Assembly: GCF_002950945.1 (NCBI RefSeq) | Contig: NZ_CP012673.1 | Span: forward strand, 1,116,001-1,180,000 | Origin: Sorangium cellulosum | GTDB lineage: Bacteria; Myxococcota_A; Polyangia; Polyangiales; Polyangiaceae | Reading direction: 5' to 3' | Length of the DNA: 64,000 bases | Shown here: positions 42,315-50,754 of the stretch, one piece after another | Layout: each line of letters opens with the position of its first letter | Numbering within the stretch: the first letter of the stretch is position 1 | Notes under the pieces: generated by a model | The model's input: only the letters and a program-made list of their open reading frames with translations | What the model was told of the DNA's origin: nothing | Database searches by the model: none | Translations under genes and position numbers: made by a program

Positions 42315-43490
42315 ATGAACTGCCGATCCCTTGCCCTCTTGCTCACCGCCGCGACCTTGATCGCCGACCCTGACGTCGCCGACGCGCAGCCTGCAGCAGC
42401 GCCGCGGGAGGCCGCGCCGAGCGCCGAGGAGGCGAAGCGCGCCGAGGAGGCGAAGCGCGCCGAGGAGGCGAAGCGCGCCGAGGAGGCGAAGCGCGCCGAG
42501 GAGGCGAAGCGCACCGACGCGGCGAAGCGCGCCGACGTGTTCTTCCGGCGGGGCCTGCGCCTCTACTCGGACGGCAAGTTCGTGGAGGCAGAGGCGGAGC
42601 TGCTCCGAGCGTGGGAGCTGAACCCGACGTTCGACGTGGCGTACAACCTCGGCAACACGAAGTACCAGCTGAAGAAGTACCGGGAAGCGTCGACGTTCCT
42701 GTCGCTCGCGCTGAAAAACTGGCCGCTGATCAAGGTGACGGCGAAGCTGAGGACGACGGCGGAGAAGCGGCTGGCCGAATCGAAGGAGCATGTGGGCGCG
42801 CTCGTGGTGACGGGCGGCGTCGCCGGGGCGGAGGTGCTCGTGGACGGGACGGCGGAGGGCACGGCGCCGCTGGCGAGGGAGGTGTTCGTGGACGCGGGCG
42901 AGCACCAGGTGGAGGCGAGGCTTTCGGGGTACACGCCGGCGAAGCAGCTGGTGCGGGTGGCGAAGGGGGGGACGGCGGAGGTGGCGCTGGTGATGACGCC
43001 GGTGAAGCGCGAGGCGACGGTCGCGAAGGAGGGGGCGCAGGGCGGCGGGGCCGCAGCGGAGGGGGCGCCTTCTGGACCGGCGGAGCCGGCGGCACCGCCG
43101 CGACCGAAGAGCTGGGTGCCGGCGATCGCGCTGGGGGCGGGCAGCGCGGTGGCGCTCGCGGTCGGGGTGGGGCTGACGGCGGCGTCGCGCAACGCCCGGA
43201 GCGACGCGGACGCGCAGCGCGCTGCGATCCTCGCGATGGGACCCGGGTGCGTTCATGCGCCGAGCGACGTGGCGAGCGCCTGCGGTGCCTTCGAGGACAG
43301 CGCGGGCCGCGCCGAGGCGCTCGGTACAGGCGCGCTCGTGGCCTATGCCGGGGCCGGCGCGCTGGCCGCCGGCGCGCTGGTCTACACGCTGTGGCCTCGA
43401 TCGAGCGCGGCCGGCGGCTCGACGGGGATGCGGCCGAGCGTCTCCCTGGCGAAGGGCGAGGCGGTGCTCGGTGTCGCTGGTGCGTGGTGA
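42315..43490 (+). CDS. TPR-PEGA membrane protein of module B (B4)
   Basis: A 391-residue paralogue of A4. Start ATG 42315 has GGAG 8 bases upstream, as in copy A; GTG 42291 overlaps the previous stop as an alternative. After the signal peptide (NCRSLALLLTAATLIADP) there are five tandem EEAKRA repeats (18-bp DNA units, 42423-42511) absent from copy A. TPR hairpins follow (YSDGKFVEAEAELLRAWELN, YQLKKYREASTFLSLAL), then a PEGA domain (GAEVLVDGTAEGTAPLAREV, HQVEARLSGYTP) and two C-terminal hydrophobic helices. The folded domains are far better conserved between copies than the linkers. It is likely an envelope component of the same apparatus. Confidence 0.85.
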   Translation: MNCRSLALLLTAATLIADPDVADAQPAAAPREAAPSAEEAKRAEEAKRAEEAKRAEEAKRAEEAKRTDAAKRADVFFRRGLRLYSDGKFVEAEAELLRAWELNPTFDVAYNLGNTKYQLKKYREASTFLSLALKNWPLIKVTAKLRTTAEKRLAESKEHVGALVVTGGVAGAEVLVDGTAEGTAPLAREVFVDAGEHQVEARLSGYTPAKQLVRVAKGGTAEVALVMTPVKREATVAKEGAQGGGAAAEGAPSGPAEPAAPPRPKSWVPAIALGAGSAVALAVGVGLTAASRNARSDADAQRAAILAMGPGCVHAPSDVASACGAFEDSAGRAEALGTGALVAYAGAGALAAGALVYTLWPRSSAAGGSTGMRPSVSLAKGEAVLGVAGAW

Positions 43491-43517
43491 GCGGCTGCGG
43501 GAAGGAAGGACGCGAAC

Positions 43518-45113
43518 GTGAGAGAACACAAGGGCTTCACGGCGGGCGCCGTCTGCGTGGTGCTCGCGGCGGTCGGGTGCGACGCGCTGTCGATCAACCT
43601 GACCGGCGACCGTGAGTACATGCTGGCGCAGGCTCCTCATGACTGGCTCCCGGGCGAAGGCGGCGGACCGACGAACCCCGCGTGCAAGTCGGACCCGACG
43701 GAGGACGCGGGCGCGGCGATCGACGAGTGCGCGGTGTTCGCGAGCGCGACCGCGATGCCTGGCGGAGATGGGACGAAGGAGAATCCGTACGCGTCGCTCG
43801 GGGAGGCGATCGCGAGCGCGAACGGCAGGCGGGTGCTCGCGTGCGCGAGCGGAGCGTTCGCGGAGAACGTGACGATCGAGGCCGGGATCGAGGTGATCGG
43901 GGGCTTCGACTGCAACGCGGGGTGGACGTGGAGCGGGCAGGCGCGGAGCGCGATCGAGGGACCGGCGGGCGCGGCGGCGTTGACGCTCGGGGACGGGGCG
44001 AGCGGGGCCAAGGTGCGGAGCTTCGAGATCCGCGCGGCGAGCGCGACGGCGCCGGGCGGGTCGTCGATCGGCGTCGTCGTGGCCGACGTGGAGGCGAAGC
44101 TTTCGCAGGTGGACGTCACGGCAGGCGACGGGGTGGACGGCGCGAACGGGGCTCCGCCGACGGAGGCGCCGCAGCCGGGAGCGCCGGGGAGGAGCGGCTC
44201 GGCGGCGTGCTCGCTTCCTGCCGCGGTTCGAGGAGGTCAGCCCGGCGTGACCACGTGCGAGGACGGCGAGGCGCGCGGCGGCGCCGGCGGGCTCGGCGGC
44301 ATCGCGGAGATGGAAGGGGGCGACGGCCGGAAGGGGGCCGACGGCACGCCGCTGCCAGAGCCGAACCCGGAGGGGTCCGGGCTCGGCGGGGTCGGACAGG
44401 CCGGCACGGCGATGAACTGCAGGCGCGGCGAAGAGGGGGGGCCCGGAGCGCCCGGCGGTGCCGGCACAGCTGGCAGCGGCACGACGTTGACGCTGGCGGG
44501 CATCACCGGAGGCGAAGGCGGCAACGGCGAAGCCGGGAAGCCAGGTCAAGGGGGCGGAGGCGGAGGCGGCGCGAAGGCGGGACTTTTCTGCCCGGCCGGG
44601 CCGGACGACATTGTGGAGGGACCGGGCGCCAGCGGCGGAGGCGGCGGAGCCGGCGGTTGCGGCGGCAAGGGAGGGGGAGGGGGCCAAGCTGGCGGGTCGA
44701 GCATCGGGATCCTGAGCCTGGGGACGAAGCTGGTGCTGACCGAGGTGAAGGTCGCCGTCGGCAAGGCGGGCAAGGGCGGAGCTGGATTCGACGGGCAGAA
44801 CGGCGCGAACGGGGGCGCGGGGGCCATGGGCGGGGGAGCCTCGGAGAGGCCCCCCTCGATCCCCGGTTGCACGGGCGGCAATGGCGGCCGAGGTGGAGCC
44901 GGCGGTCCCGGCGGAGGCGGTCGAGGCGGTCATGCGGTGGGCGTCGCGTACGCGGCCGCGCCGAGCGCAGCGACCGAGCTGAAGGACTTCATGGCGGGCA
45001 CGGCCGGGGACGGAGGCAACCCGGGCCCCGGCGCCCCGATGGAGAGCGCCGGCAGGTCGGGGGCGAGCGGCGTGTGCTGGAACTTTGCCGAGAACGAGAG
45101 CTGCGGGCAGTGA
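43518..45113 (+). CDS. PGRS-like glycine-rich lipoprotein of module B (B5)
   Basis: A 531-residue paralogue of A5, starting at a GTG behind GGAAGGA. The lipobox is VVLAAVGCDA. The beta-helix part (DGTKENPYASLGEAIASANG, AFAENVTIEAGIEVIGGF) is almost identical to A5, as are the cysteine-bearing anchors (ACSLPAAVRGGQPGVTTCED) and SIGILSLGTKLVLTEV. The glycine-rich blocks vary in length and order, as in surface proteins under diversification. It lacks the small coupled gene that follows A5. Confidence 0.85.
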   Translation: MREHKGFTAGAVCVVLAAVGCDALSINLTGDREYMLAQAPHDWLPGEGGGPTNPACKSDPTEDAGAAIDECAVFASATAMPGGDGTKENPYASLGEAIASANGRRVLACASGAFAENVTIEAGIEVIGGFDCNAGWTWSGQARSAIEGPAGAAALTLGDGASGAKVRSFEIRAASATAPGGSSIGVVVADVEAKLSQVDVTAGDGVDGANGAPPTEAPQPGAPGRSGSAACSLPAAVRGGQPGVTTCEDGEARGGAGGLGGIAEMEGGDGRKGADGTPLPEPNPEGSGLGGVGQAGTAMNCRRGEEGGPGAPGGAGTAGSGTTLTLAGITGGEGGNGEAGKPGQGGGGGGGAKAGLFCPAGPDDIVEGPGASGGGGGAGGCGGKGGGGGQAGGSSIGILSLGTKLVLTEVKVAVGKAGKGGAGFDGQNGANGGAGAMGGGASERPPSIPGCTGGNGGRGGAGGPGGGGRGGHAVGVAYAAAPSAATELKDFMAGTAGDGGNPGPGAPMESAGRSGASGVCWNFAENESCGQ

Positions 45114-45464
45114 GAAGGGTGGGGTCACGGGCGATATGCGCGACATGGCGGACGGGCGCCATGAAGCGCGACGCCCGCGCTGCCCCGGGGTGAGCAGGCT
45201 GGCGACGATCGGTGACGAGCGATCGACACCGAGAGAGGTGCACACCGGAGTTCAGGCGCGCGGGTGCACGCTGGCAGGGGCGAGCAGGCTGCTCGCGCGC
45301 GAGCCACGGGGAGCTGCGTGGAGCGAGAGCGACCCTGTTGTCCCGTGATAATTCTGAGTGGCAGTCCGTAAGCTTCGGAAACGCCATTGAGCTCCGCAAG
45401 AAAGCGCTTGGCGAGTTCTCTCGGCACCGCCAGAATTGGCGGGGTCCGTTGCCCAGGAGCACCC

Positions 45465-45779
45465 ATGCACACGCGCCTGAAGCCTCGCCGAGACGATGCA
45501 CCTGCCTCGCAGGTGCGACCCTGTCTGAGCCGGTTCGGGAAGTGGGAGCAGGCGCGGATGCGGGAGCTCGGGCTCGAGGACGTCGCGTGGGATCCGGAGC
45601 GGCACTGCGAGCAGTGCATCGCGAGGCACGCCGCTCGTGACGGCGCGGCGGCGGAGGTCGACCCGGCGCACGGGATGCGCCCCCGATTGCTGCGGAGCCG
45701 AGGCTCGTGGACGACGACACCCGCTGCGGCCGCTCCACGAGAGCGGACCAGGCCCGGCGACAAACCGAAGCCGGTGTGA
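45465..45779 (+). CDS. Small hypothetical protein, weak support
   Basis: A 104-residue frame starting at an ATG with CAGGAG six bases upstream. The middle (RFGKWEQARMRELGLEDVAWDPERHC, then EQCIARHAARDG) has a protein-like composition with an HCxxC pair that could bind metal; the C-terminal third is Arg/Thr/Pro-rich and looks non-coding. No family recognised. It lies in a 1.7-kb stretch otherwise without genes. Reading the opposite strand at 45345-45450 also gives a short protein-like segment (PRELAKRFLAELNGVSEAYG), so this area may hold gene debris. Confidence 0.3.
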   Translation: MHTRLKPRRDDAPASQVRPCLSRFGKWEQARMRELGLEDVAWDPERHCEQCIARHAARDGAAAEVDPAHGMRPRLLRSRGSWTTTPAAAAPRERTRPGDKPKPV

Positions 45780-46784
45780 ACGCTTCGTCCCGAGCGCAAC
45801 GAGCCCAGGGCCAACCACGTCGCTATCACGATCCCATGCCGCGCGGACCGCGGCGGGCACGGCTGGATAAACTCGCGCATGCGGCGACGTGCACGCTCGG
45901 CTGCGAGGCTGCGATGGATATCAGGATCGTGCATTCAAGGCTCGATATCGTCATCGTTGGTGATCAACCCACGCAACCTGTCGGGATGGAATGGCTGTGA
46001 TGAACGAGCGCTGAGGGCAGCGGACAAAACGATGTCGCGCATGAAGAACTCAAGCATGTTTGTATAATGACGCCGCGAGCGGCGAGCGGGCGTCGCGTGC
46101 GCCACGGGGCGTGATCTGTCGCCTCGATTCAAGAGGACGAAGCGACAAACCCTTGGACGTGTACGTGAGCGAGATGCTAGGTTCTCGACGCCGTGGAGAC
46201 GCGGCCCGGTGGGCTGCTCGGCGCTTCCAACTCGCCACCGCAGCGTGGATTGCCAAAGGCGCGGGCGAACGGACCGGAGATCTGCTGAAACCGATCAGCA
46301 TCGGGCCGCGATATACGGATGTAATCCGACGGTCGCAGAATGCAGCCCAGCAGCAGGTCGCTTTTGCGTGGCGATTCGATGTTGCGCCACTGTGAAGGCG
46401 ACGCATGCTCAGGCGCTTGCGGACAGCGTCTCGCGTGATGGAGCCCGGTGTTCAGGGCCGCAGGCCACCCGCGCTTCGAGCGCGCAGGCCGCTCCGGGAC
46501 AAACGCCGAGCGCTGCGCGCGCCACCCCTCCGGCCCCGGCCGGCAGCGGTCGTGGCCTGCCCTCGGCGGCAGGTCTGAGGCGGCGGCCTGCCTCGCCGGC
46601 AGGCCTGCGGCGGCGCGGCGGCGCCCATGCCGCCGGCGCGGCCCGCGTCCGGACGTCCGGCGGCGGAGCCCTCGCGCGGCGGAGCCCTCGCGCGGCGAGG
46701 CGCATCGCGCGGCCGGGCGTATCGCGCGGCGAGGCGCACCACGGCCTACCTTCAGGTGCCCCGACCCTGCTACCCTCCGGCGCC
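45780..46784. other. Intergenic kilobase between module B and nadB
   Basis: No convincing gene. Bases 45900-46400 are less GC-rich than average. Bases 46540-46700 are packed with dyads of the GGCCTGCC/GGCAGGCC type; the best is a perfect 8-bp stem with a 5-base loop at 46585-46605, the same core as in the 43-bp array at 25.8-26.2 kb. Short runs GGAGCCCTCGCGCGGC are repeated in tandem near 46665-46695. The nadB promoter should lie in its right part. Confidence 0.5.
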
Positions 46785-48470
46785 GTGGCGATAACGACAG
46801 ATTTTCTCGTCATCGGCAGCGGCGTTGCCGGCCTTACCTTCGCTCTCGCGGCGGCCGAGCACGGTGAAGTGATTGTCGTCACCAAGCGGTCGCGCGACGA
46901 GTCCAACACGAAGTACGCCCAGGGCGGCATCGCCGCGGTCTTCGCGCCGGACGACTCCTTCGAGGCGCACGTGGCCGACACGCTCGAGGCCGGCGCGGGG
47001 CTCTGCCACGAGGTGGTCGTCGAGATCTGCGCGCGGGAAGGGCCCGAGCGGGTGCGCGAGCTCATCGCCCGGGGCGCCCAGTTCGATCACGACAACGGGC
47101 AGGTGAGCCTCGGGCGCGAGGGCGGGCACTCCGCGCGCCGGATCGTGCACGCCGCCGACGCGACCGGCATGGAGATCGAGCGGGCGCTGCTCGAGCAGGC
47201 GCGGCAGAACCCGAACATCCGCTTCGCCGAGCACCACACGGCCATCGACCTCATCATGCTCTCCCGCTTCGGCGGGCCCGACGTCTGCGCCGGCGCCTAC
47301 GTGCTCGACGAGACCGACGCCGCGCAGAGCCCGCCGCCGCCGCCGCGCCCGCGCGACTCGGAGCGGCCCGCCCCCCGGCACCGCCCCGCCTCGAAGCCGC
47401 ACGTCGTCGAGACCTACCTCGCGCGGGCCACCGTGCTCGCCACCGGCGGCGCGGGCAAGGTCTACCTCTACACGACGAACCCCGACGTCGCGACCGGCGA
47501 CGGCGTCGCCATGGCCTACCGGGCAGGCGCCGAGGTCGCGAACATGGAGTTCTACCAGTTCCACCCGACCTGCCTCTTCCACCCGGAGGCGAAGAGCTTC
47601 CTCGTCAGCGAGGCGCTGCGCGGCGAGGGCGCCATCCTGCGGCTGCCGGACGGCACCGCGTTCATGGCGAACCACGACCCGCGGAAGGACCTCGCGCCCC
47701 GCGACATCGTCGCGCGCGCCATCGACTTCGAGATGAAGCGCACCGGGTCGGACTACGTGCTGCTCGACATCACCCACCGGCCGGCCAGCTTCGTCCGCGA
47801 GCACTTCCCCACCATCCACGCCCAGTGCCTCCGGTACGGCATCGACATCACCACGCAGCCGATCCCCGTCGTCCCGGCCGCCCACTACATGTGCGGCGGC
47901 ATCACCACCGACCTCTACGGCAGGACCACGATCCCCGGGCTCTGGGCGATCGGCGAGTGCACGTGCACCGGCCTGCACGGCGCCAACCGGCTCGCCTCGA
48001 ACTCGCTGCTCGAGGGGCTCGTCTTCGGCCACCGCGCCGCCGCGCGCCTCGCCACGCAGATCGCCGAGCTCCGGCAGAGCCCGTTCCCCCCGGTGCCCGA
48101 GTGGCAGGTCGGCAACGCCGTCGCGAGCGACGAGGAGGTCGTCGTCGCCCACAACTGGGACGAGATGCGTCGCACCATGTGGAACTATGTCGGCATCGTC
48201 CGGTCCGACGCCCGCCTCCGGCGCGCCGCCCGGCGGATCTCCCTCCTCCAGGAGGAGATCCGCGAGTATTACTGGAAGCACCTCGTCACCCGGGACCTCC
48301 TCGAGCTGCGCAACATCGCCACCATCGCCGAGCTCATCGTCGGCTGCGCCTCCGCGCGGCACGAGAGCCGGGGGCTGCACACCACGATCGACTACCCGGA
48401 GACGAGCGAACGCCTCTGCACGGACACGGTCGTGAAGCGGGGCGTCCTGCCTTATCTCCGAGGTCGATGA
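46785..48470 (+). CDS. nadB: L-aspartate oxidase
   Basis: A 561-residue flavoprotein that oxidises L-aspartate to iminoaspartate, the first step of de novo NAD synthesis with NadA. The GTG at 46785 gives the opening AITTDFLVIGSGVAGLTFAL, the FAD-binding motif. Family features include NTKYAQGGIAAV, HTEAR-like HSARRIVHAADATG, ATGGAGKVYLYTTNPDVATGD, EFYQFHPTCLF, the active-site region EALRGEGAILR, PAAHYMCGGI and GANRLASNSLLE. A Pro/Arg-rich insertion of about 25 residues (SPPPPPRPRDSERP) separates two core parts and is unusual. nadA and nadC are not in the window. The stop overlaps the CPBP gene (ATGA). Confidence 0.95.
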   Translation: MAITTDFLVIGSGVAGLTFALAAAEHGEVIVVTKRSRDESNTKYAQGGIAAVFAPDDSFEAHVADTLEAGAGLCHEVVVEICAREGPERVRELIARGAQFDHDNGQVSLGREGGHSARRIVHAADATGMEIERALLEQARQNPNIRFAEHHTAIDLIMLSRFGGPDVCAGAYVLDETDAAQSPPPPPRPRDSERPAPRHRPASKPHVVETYLARATVLATGGAGKVYLYTTNPDVATGDGVAMAYRAGAEVANMEFYQFHPTCLFHPEAKSFLVSEALRGEGAILRLPDGTAFMANHDPRKDLAPRDIVARAIDFEMKRTGSDYVLLDITHRPASFVREHFPTIHAQCLRYGIDITTQPIPVVPAAHYMCGGITTDLYGRTTIPGLWAIGECTCTGLHGANRLASNSLLEGLVFGHRAAARLATQIAELRQSPFPPVPEWQVGNAVASDEEVVVAHNWDEMRRTMWNYVGIVRSDARLRRAARRISLLQEEIREYYWKHLVTRDLLELRNIATIAELIVGCASARHESRGLHTTIDYPETSERLCTDTVVKRGVLPYLRGR

Positions 48471-49384
48471 ACAATCTACCGCGCGGCACGTCCGAGCCCC
48501 CGCCGGGGGGGCCCGGCCCGCTCTCCTCGGGGGCCAGCGGCGAGCGGCCGATGTCGATGCCGGCGGCCGGCGGCTGGGTCGCGGGCGTCACCTTCCTGTT
48601 CCTGTGGCTGATCGGCACGATCGCCTACTTCCGGCCCGACGAGCGGCTCGACGTCATCAGCAGCTTCGGCTGCCAGGCCGTGGCGTACCTGCTCGGGCTC
48701 TTCGGCGTGCTCCAGATCCACGCGCCGCGCGCGTCGATCCGCGAGCTCCTCGGCGTGCGGCGCACCCACGCGGCGTTTTACCCGATCGCGATCGCGCTCG
48801 GCGTCGCGCTCGAGGGGCCCATCGCCGCGATCTACGACGCGATCGAGCGGCGCTGGCCGTCGGGGGTCAGCGAGCGGGAGCTCGTCAAGATCTTCGCCGA
48901 GGCGAGCGCGCTCGAGCTCGTCGCGCTCGGCGCGGTCTTCATCGCGCTCGGCCCCGCGCTCGAGGAGATCTTCTTCCGCGGGGCGCTCGTCCGCCCCCTG
49001 CGCAAGCGGTACGGCGCGCCGCTCGTGATCGCGGGGACGTCCGCGCTCTTCGCGGTGGCCCACCTCGAGTGGCAGAAGTTCCTGCCGATCGCGATCTTCG
49101 GCGTGTTCCTCGGCGTCCTCCGGGTCGCGAGCGGCTCGCTCCTGCCGCCCGTCCTGCTGCACGCGACCTACAACGCCATCCAGTGTTACGCGCTGCTCAC
49201 CGCCGCGGCCGCGGACCCCGCCGGCGAGCCGACCGCCGCGCAGACGGCCGGCGCCGGCGCGCCGATCCCGGCGTGGGTCGTGGCGGCGAGCTCCGCCTGC
49301 GCGCTCGTGCTTGTCGCGCTCGCCTTCGCCCTCGGCAACCGCGCCGAGGCGGCGGTCCGCGCGAGGGAGAAGGACGCACCATGA
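48467..49384 (+). CDS. CPBP-family intramembrane glutamic protease
   Basis: A 305-residue polytopic membrane protein of the CPBP/Abi (Rce1-like) family. Motif 1 is EEIFFRG (Glu166, Glu167, Arg171), motif 2 includes FAVAHLEW (His199), and motif 3 is LLHATYN (His232, Asn236), the arrangement of intramembrane glutamate peptidases. The N-terminal 35 residues are a cytoplasmic Pro/Gly-rich tail. It is translationally coupled to nadB in front and to the patatin-like gene behind (both ATGA overlaps). Substrates are unknown; bacterial relatives process peptides or confer bacteriocin immunity. Confidence 0.9.
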   Translation: MNNLPRGTSEPPPGGPGPLSSGASGERPMSMPAAGGWVAGVTFLFLWLIGTIAYFRPDERLDVISSFGCQAVAYLLGLFGVLQIHAPRASIRELLGVRRTHAAFYPIAIALGVALEGPIAAIYDAIERRWPSGVSERELVKIFAEASALELVALGAVFIALGPALEEIFFRGALVRPLRKRYGAPLVIAGTSALFAVAHLEWQKFLPIAIFGVFLGVLRVASGSLLPPVLLHATYNAIQCYALLTAAAADPAGEPTAAQTAGAGAPIPAWVVAASSACALVLVALAFALGNRAEAAVRAREKDAP

Positions 49385-50619
49385 TGCCGGCTGTCGAGAG
49401 CCAAGGCGGCGCCGAGCGCCGCGCCGCGCAGATTGCAGCCGGGGACGGCGAAGGCCGCGCCCCGCAGCGCGCAGGGTCGGGCGAGCCGAGCGGCGAGGGT
49501 CGCGCCGCCGCCCGCAAAGAGGCGCGGGGGGGCCGCGTGAGCCTCTGTCTGCCGGGGGGCGGCCTGACGGGCGCGCTCTACCAGATCGGCGCGCTCGCGG
49601 CGCTCGAGGACGGCGTCGAGGGGATCGACAACCAGAGCTTCTCGCTCTACCTCGGGCACGGCAGCGGCGCCGCGGTCGCCGCGGCCCTCGCCGGCGGCAT
49701 CCCGATCGATCGGCTCTACCGCGCCCTGCTCGACCCGGTCGACAACTTCTTCCCGCTCGAGCGCGGCCACCTCCTCTCCATCGACCTCGGCGAGTGGCGG
49801 CGCGCGCTCACCACGAGCTTCGTCGCGCTCCGCCACGCCATCGCCCGGATGGCGACCCGCGGCGACGAGAACCCGAACGCGCCGGCGCAGCTCTACCTGC
49901 TCGAGCAGCTCGACCGCTTCAACGACTCGCTCCCGGCGGGCCTCTTCAAGCTCGACCGCTACGAGCGCTTCCTCGGCGAGTTCTTCCTGCGGCGGGGCAT
50001 CCCGAACTCGTTCCGCGCGATGCCGCGGACGCTGCGCATCCCGACGCACGACCTCGACTCGGGCGAGCGCGTGGTGTTCGGCGCCGAGGGGTTCGACGAC
50101 GTCCCGGTGTCGCTCGCCTGCGCGGCGTCGGTCGCGCTGCCGCTCTTCTTCTCGCCGGTGCGCATCGACCACCGCCACTACCTCGACGGCGGGCTCGGCC
50201 ACGTCGCGCACCTCGACCTCGCGCAGGCCGCCGGCGCCGAGCTCACGGTCGTCGTGAGCCCGCTCGTGCCGGTCTCCACCGCGCACCGCCCCGTGCCGAC
50301 CGGGCACGGCGTGCGCGAGAGCGTGCGCGACAAGGGGATGCTCTGGATCTTCAACCAGGCGATGCGGATCGGCGCGCACGCGCGGCTGCACCAGGCGGTG
50401 GGGCGGACCGTGGCCGAGGGGAAGATGCAGGTGCTCGTGCTCGAGCCCGCGCCGAACGACGCCCTCCTGTTCCTCCACAACCCGGCCAACCTCCGGGCGC
50501 GGCGGGCCATCCTGGAGTACGCCTACCGCACCACGCGCGAGCGCATCACGGTGTGGATGGAGAGGAACCGCCCCGTGGTCGAGGCGATGGGGTGGCACGA
50601 GGCCCGCACGTCGACGTGA
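49381..50619 (+). CDS. Patatin-like phospholipase-family protein with altered nucleophile elbow
   Basis: A 412-residue protein. After a 50-residue disordered Gly/Ala/Glu leader comes the patatin core: oxyanion loop LPGGGLTGALYQIG, then the elbow region LYLGHGSGAAVAAAL, and the catalytic-Asp motif HYLDGGLG (Asp269). The canonical elbow is G-x-S-x-G; here positions 92-96 read G-H-G-S-G, so Ser is one place late and Gly sits at the nucleophile position. Either a shifted Ser acts or the protein is inactive. It has a long C-terminal extension (RARRAILEYAYRTTRERITVWMER). It is coupled to the CPBP protease by an ATGA overlap. A 32-bp repeat begins within its last codons. Confidence 0.85.
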   Translation: MMPAVESQGGAERRAAQIAAGDGEGRAPQRAGSGEPSGEGRAAARKEARGGRVSLCLPGGGLTGALYQIGALAALEDGVEGIDNQSFSLYLGHGSGAAVAAALAGGIPIDRLYRALLDPVDNFFPLERGHLLSIDLGEWRRALTTSFVALRHAIARMATRGDENPNAPAQLYLLEQLDRFNDSLPAGLFKLDRYERFLGEFFLRRGIPNSFRAMPRTLRIPTHDLDSGERVVFGAEGFDDVPVSLACAASVALPLFFSPVRIDHRHYLDGGLGHVAHLDLAQAAGAELTVVVSPLVPVSTAHRPVPTGHGVRESVRDKGMLWIFNQAMRIGAHARLHQAVGRTVAEGKMQVLVLEPAPNDALLFLHNPANLRARRAILEYAYRTTRERITVWMERNRPVVEAMGWHEARTST

Positions 50620-50697
50620 CCCTGCGCGGGAGGTCCCGCACGTCGGCGTGACCCTGCGCGGGAGGTCCCGCACGTCGGCGTGACCTCGCACGGCACC
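50603..50697. repeat. 32-bp direct repeats at the 3' end of the patatin-like gene
   Basis: CCCGCACGTCGACGTGACCC with its continuation TGCGCGGGAGGT begins at 50603 and recurs at 50635 and 50667 (32-bp spacing), the last copy partial and diverged. Each unit has an internal dyad around CACGTCGACGTG/ACGTCGGCGT. The first unit supplies the stop codon of the gene. It lies between two convergent genes and may help terminate both. Confidence 0.75.
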
Positions 50698-50754
50698 CGG
50701 CCGAGGGCGCGCCGACGCCAGACGGCGAGGGCGCCGCCGGGCGGCGAGGGCACG

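Noticed and set aside
41178..45245. 1,355-codon leftward open frame opposite B3-B5
   Set aside because: The same by-product of codon bias; no recognisable domain and it runs across several true genes and intergenic gaps.
46060..46395. Small gene in the spacer before nadB
   Set aside because: No ribosome-binding site or recognisable domain; composition is intermediate and the opposite strand is equally open.
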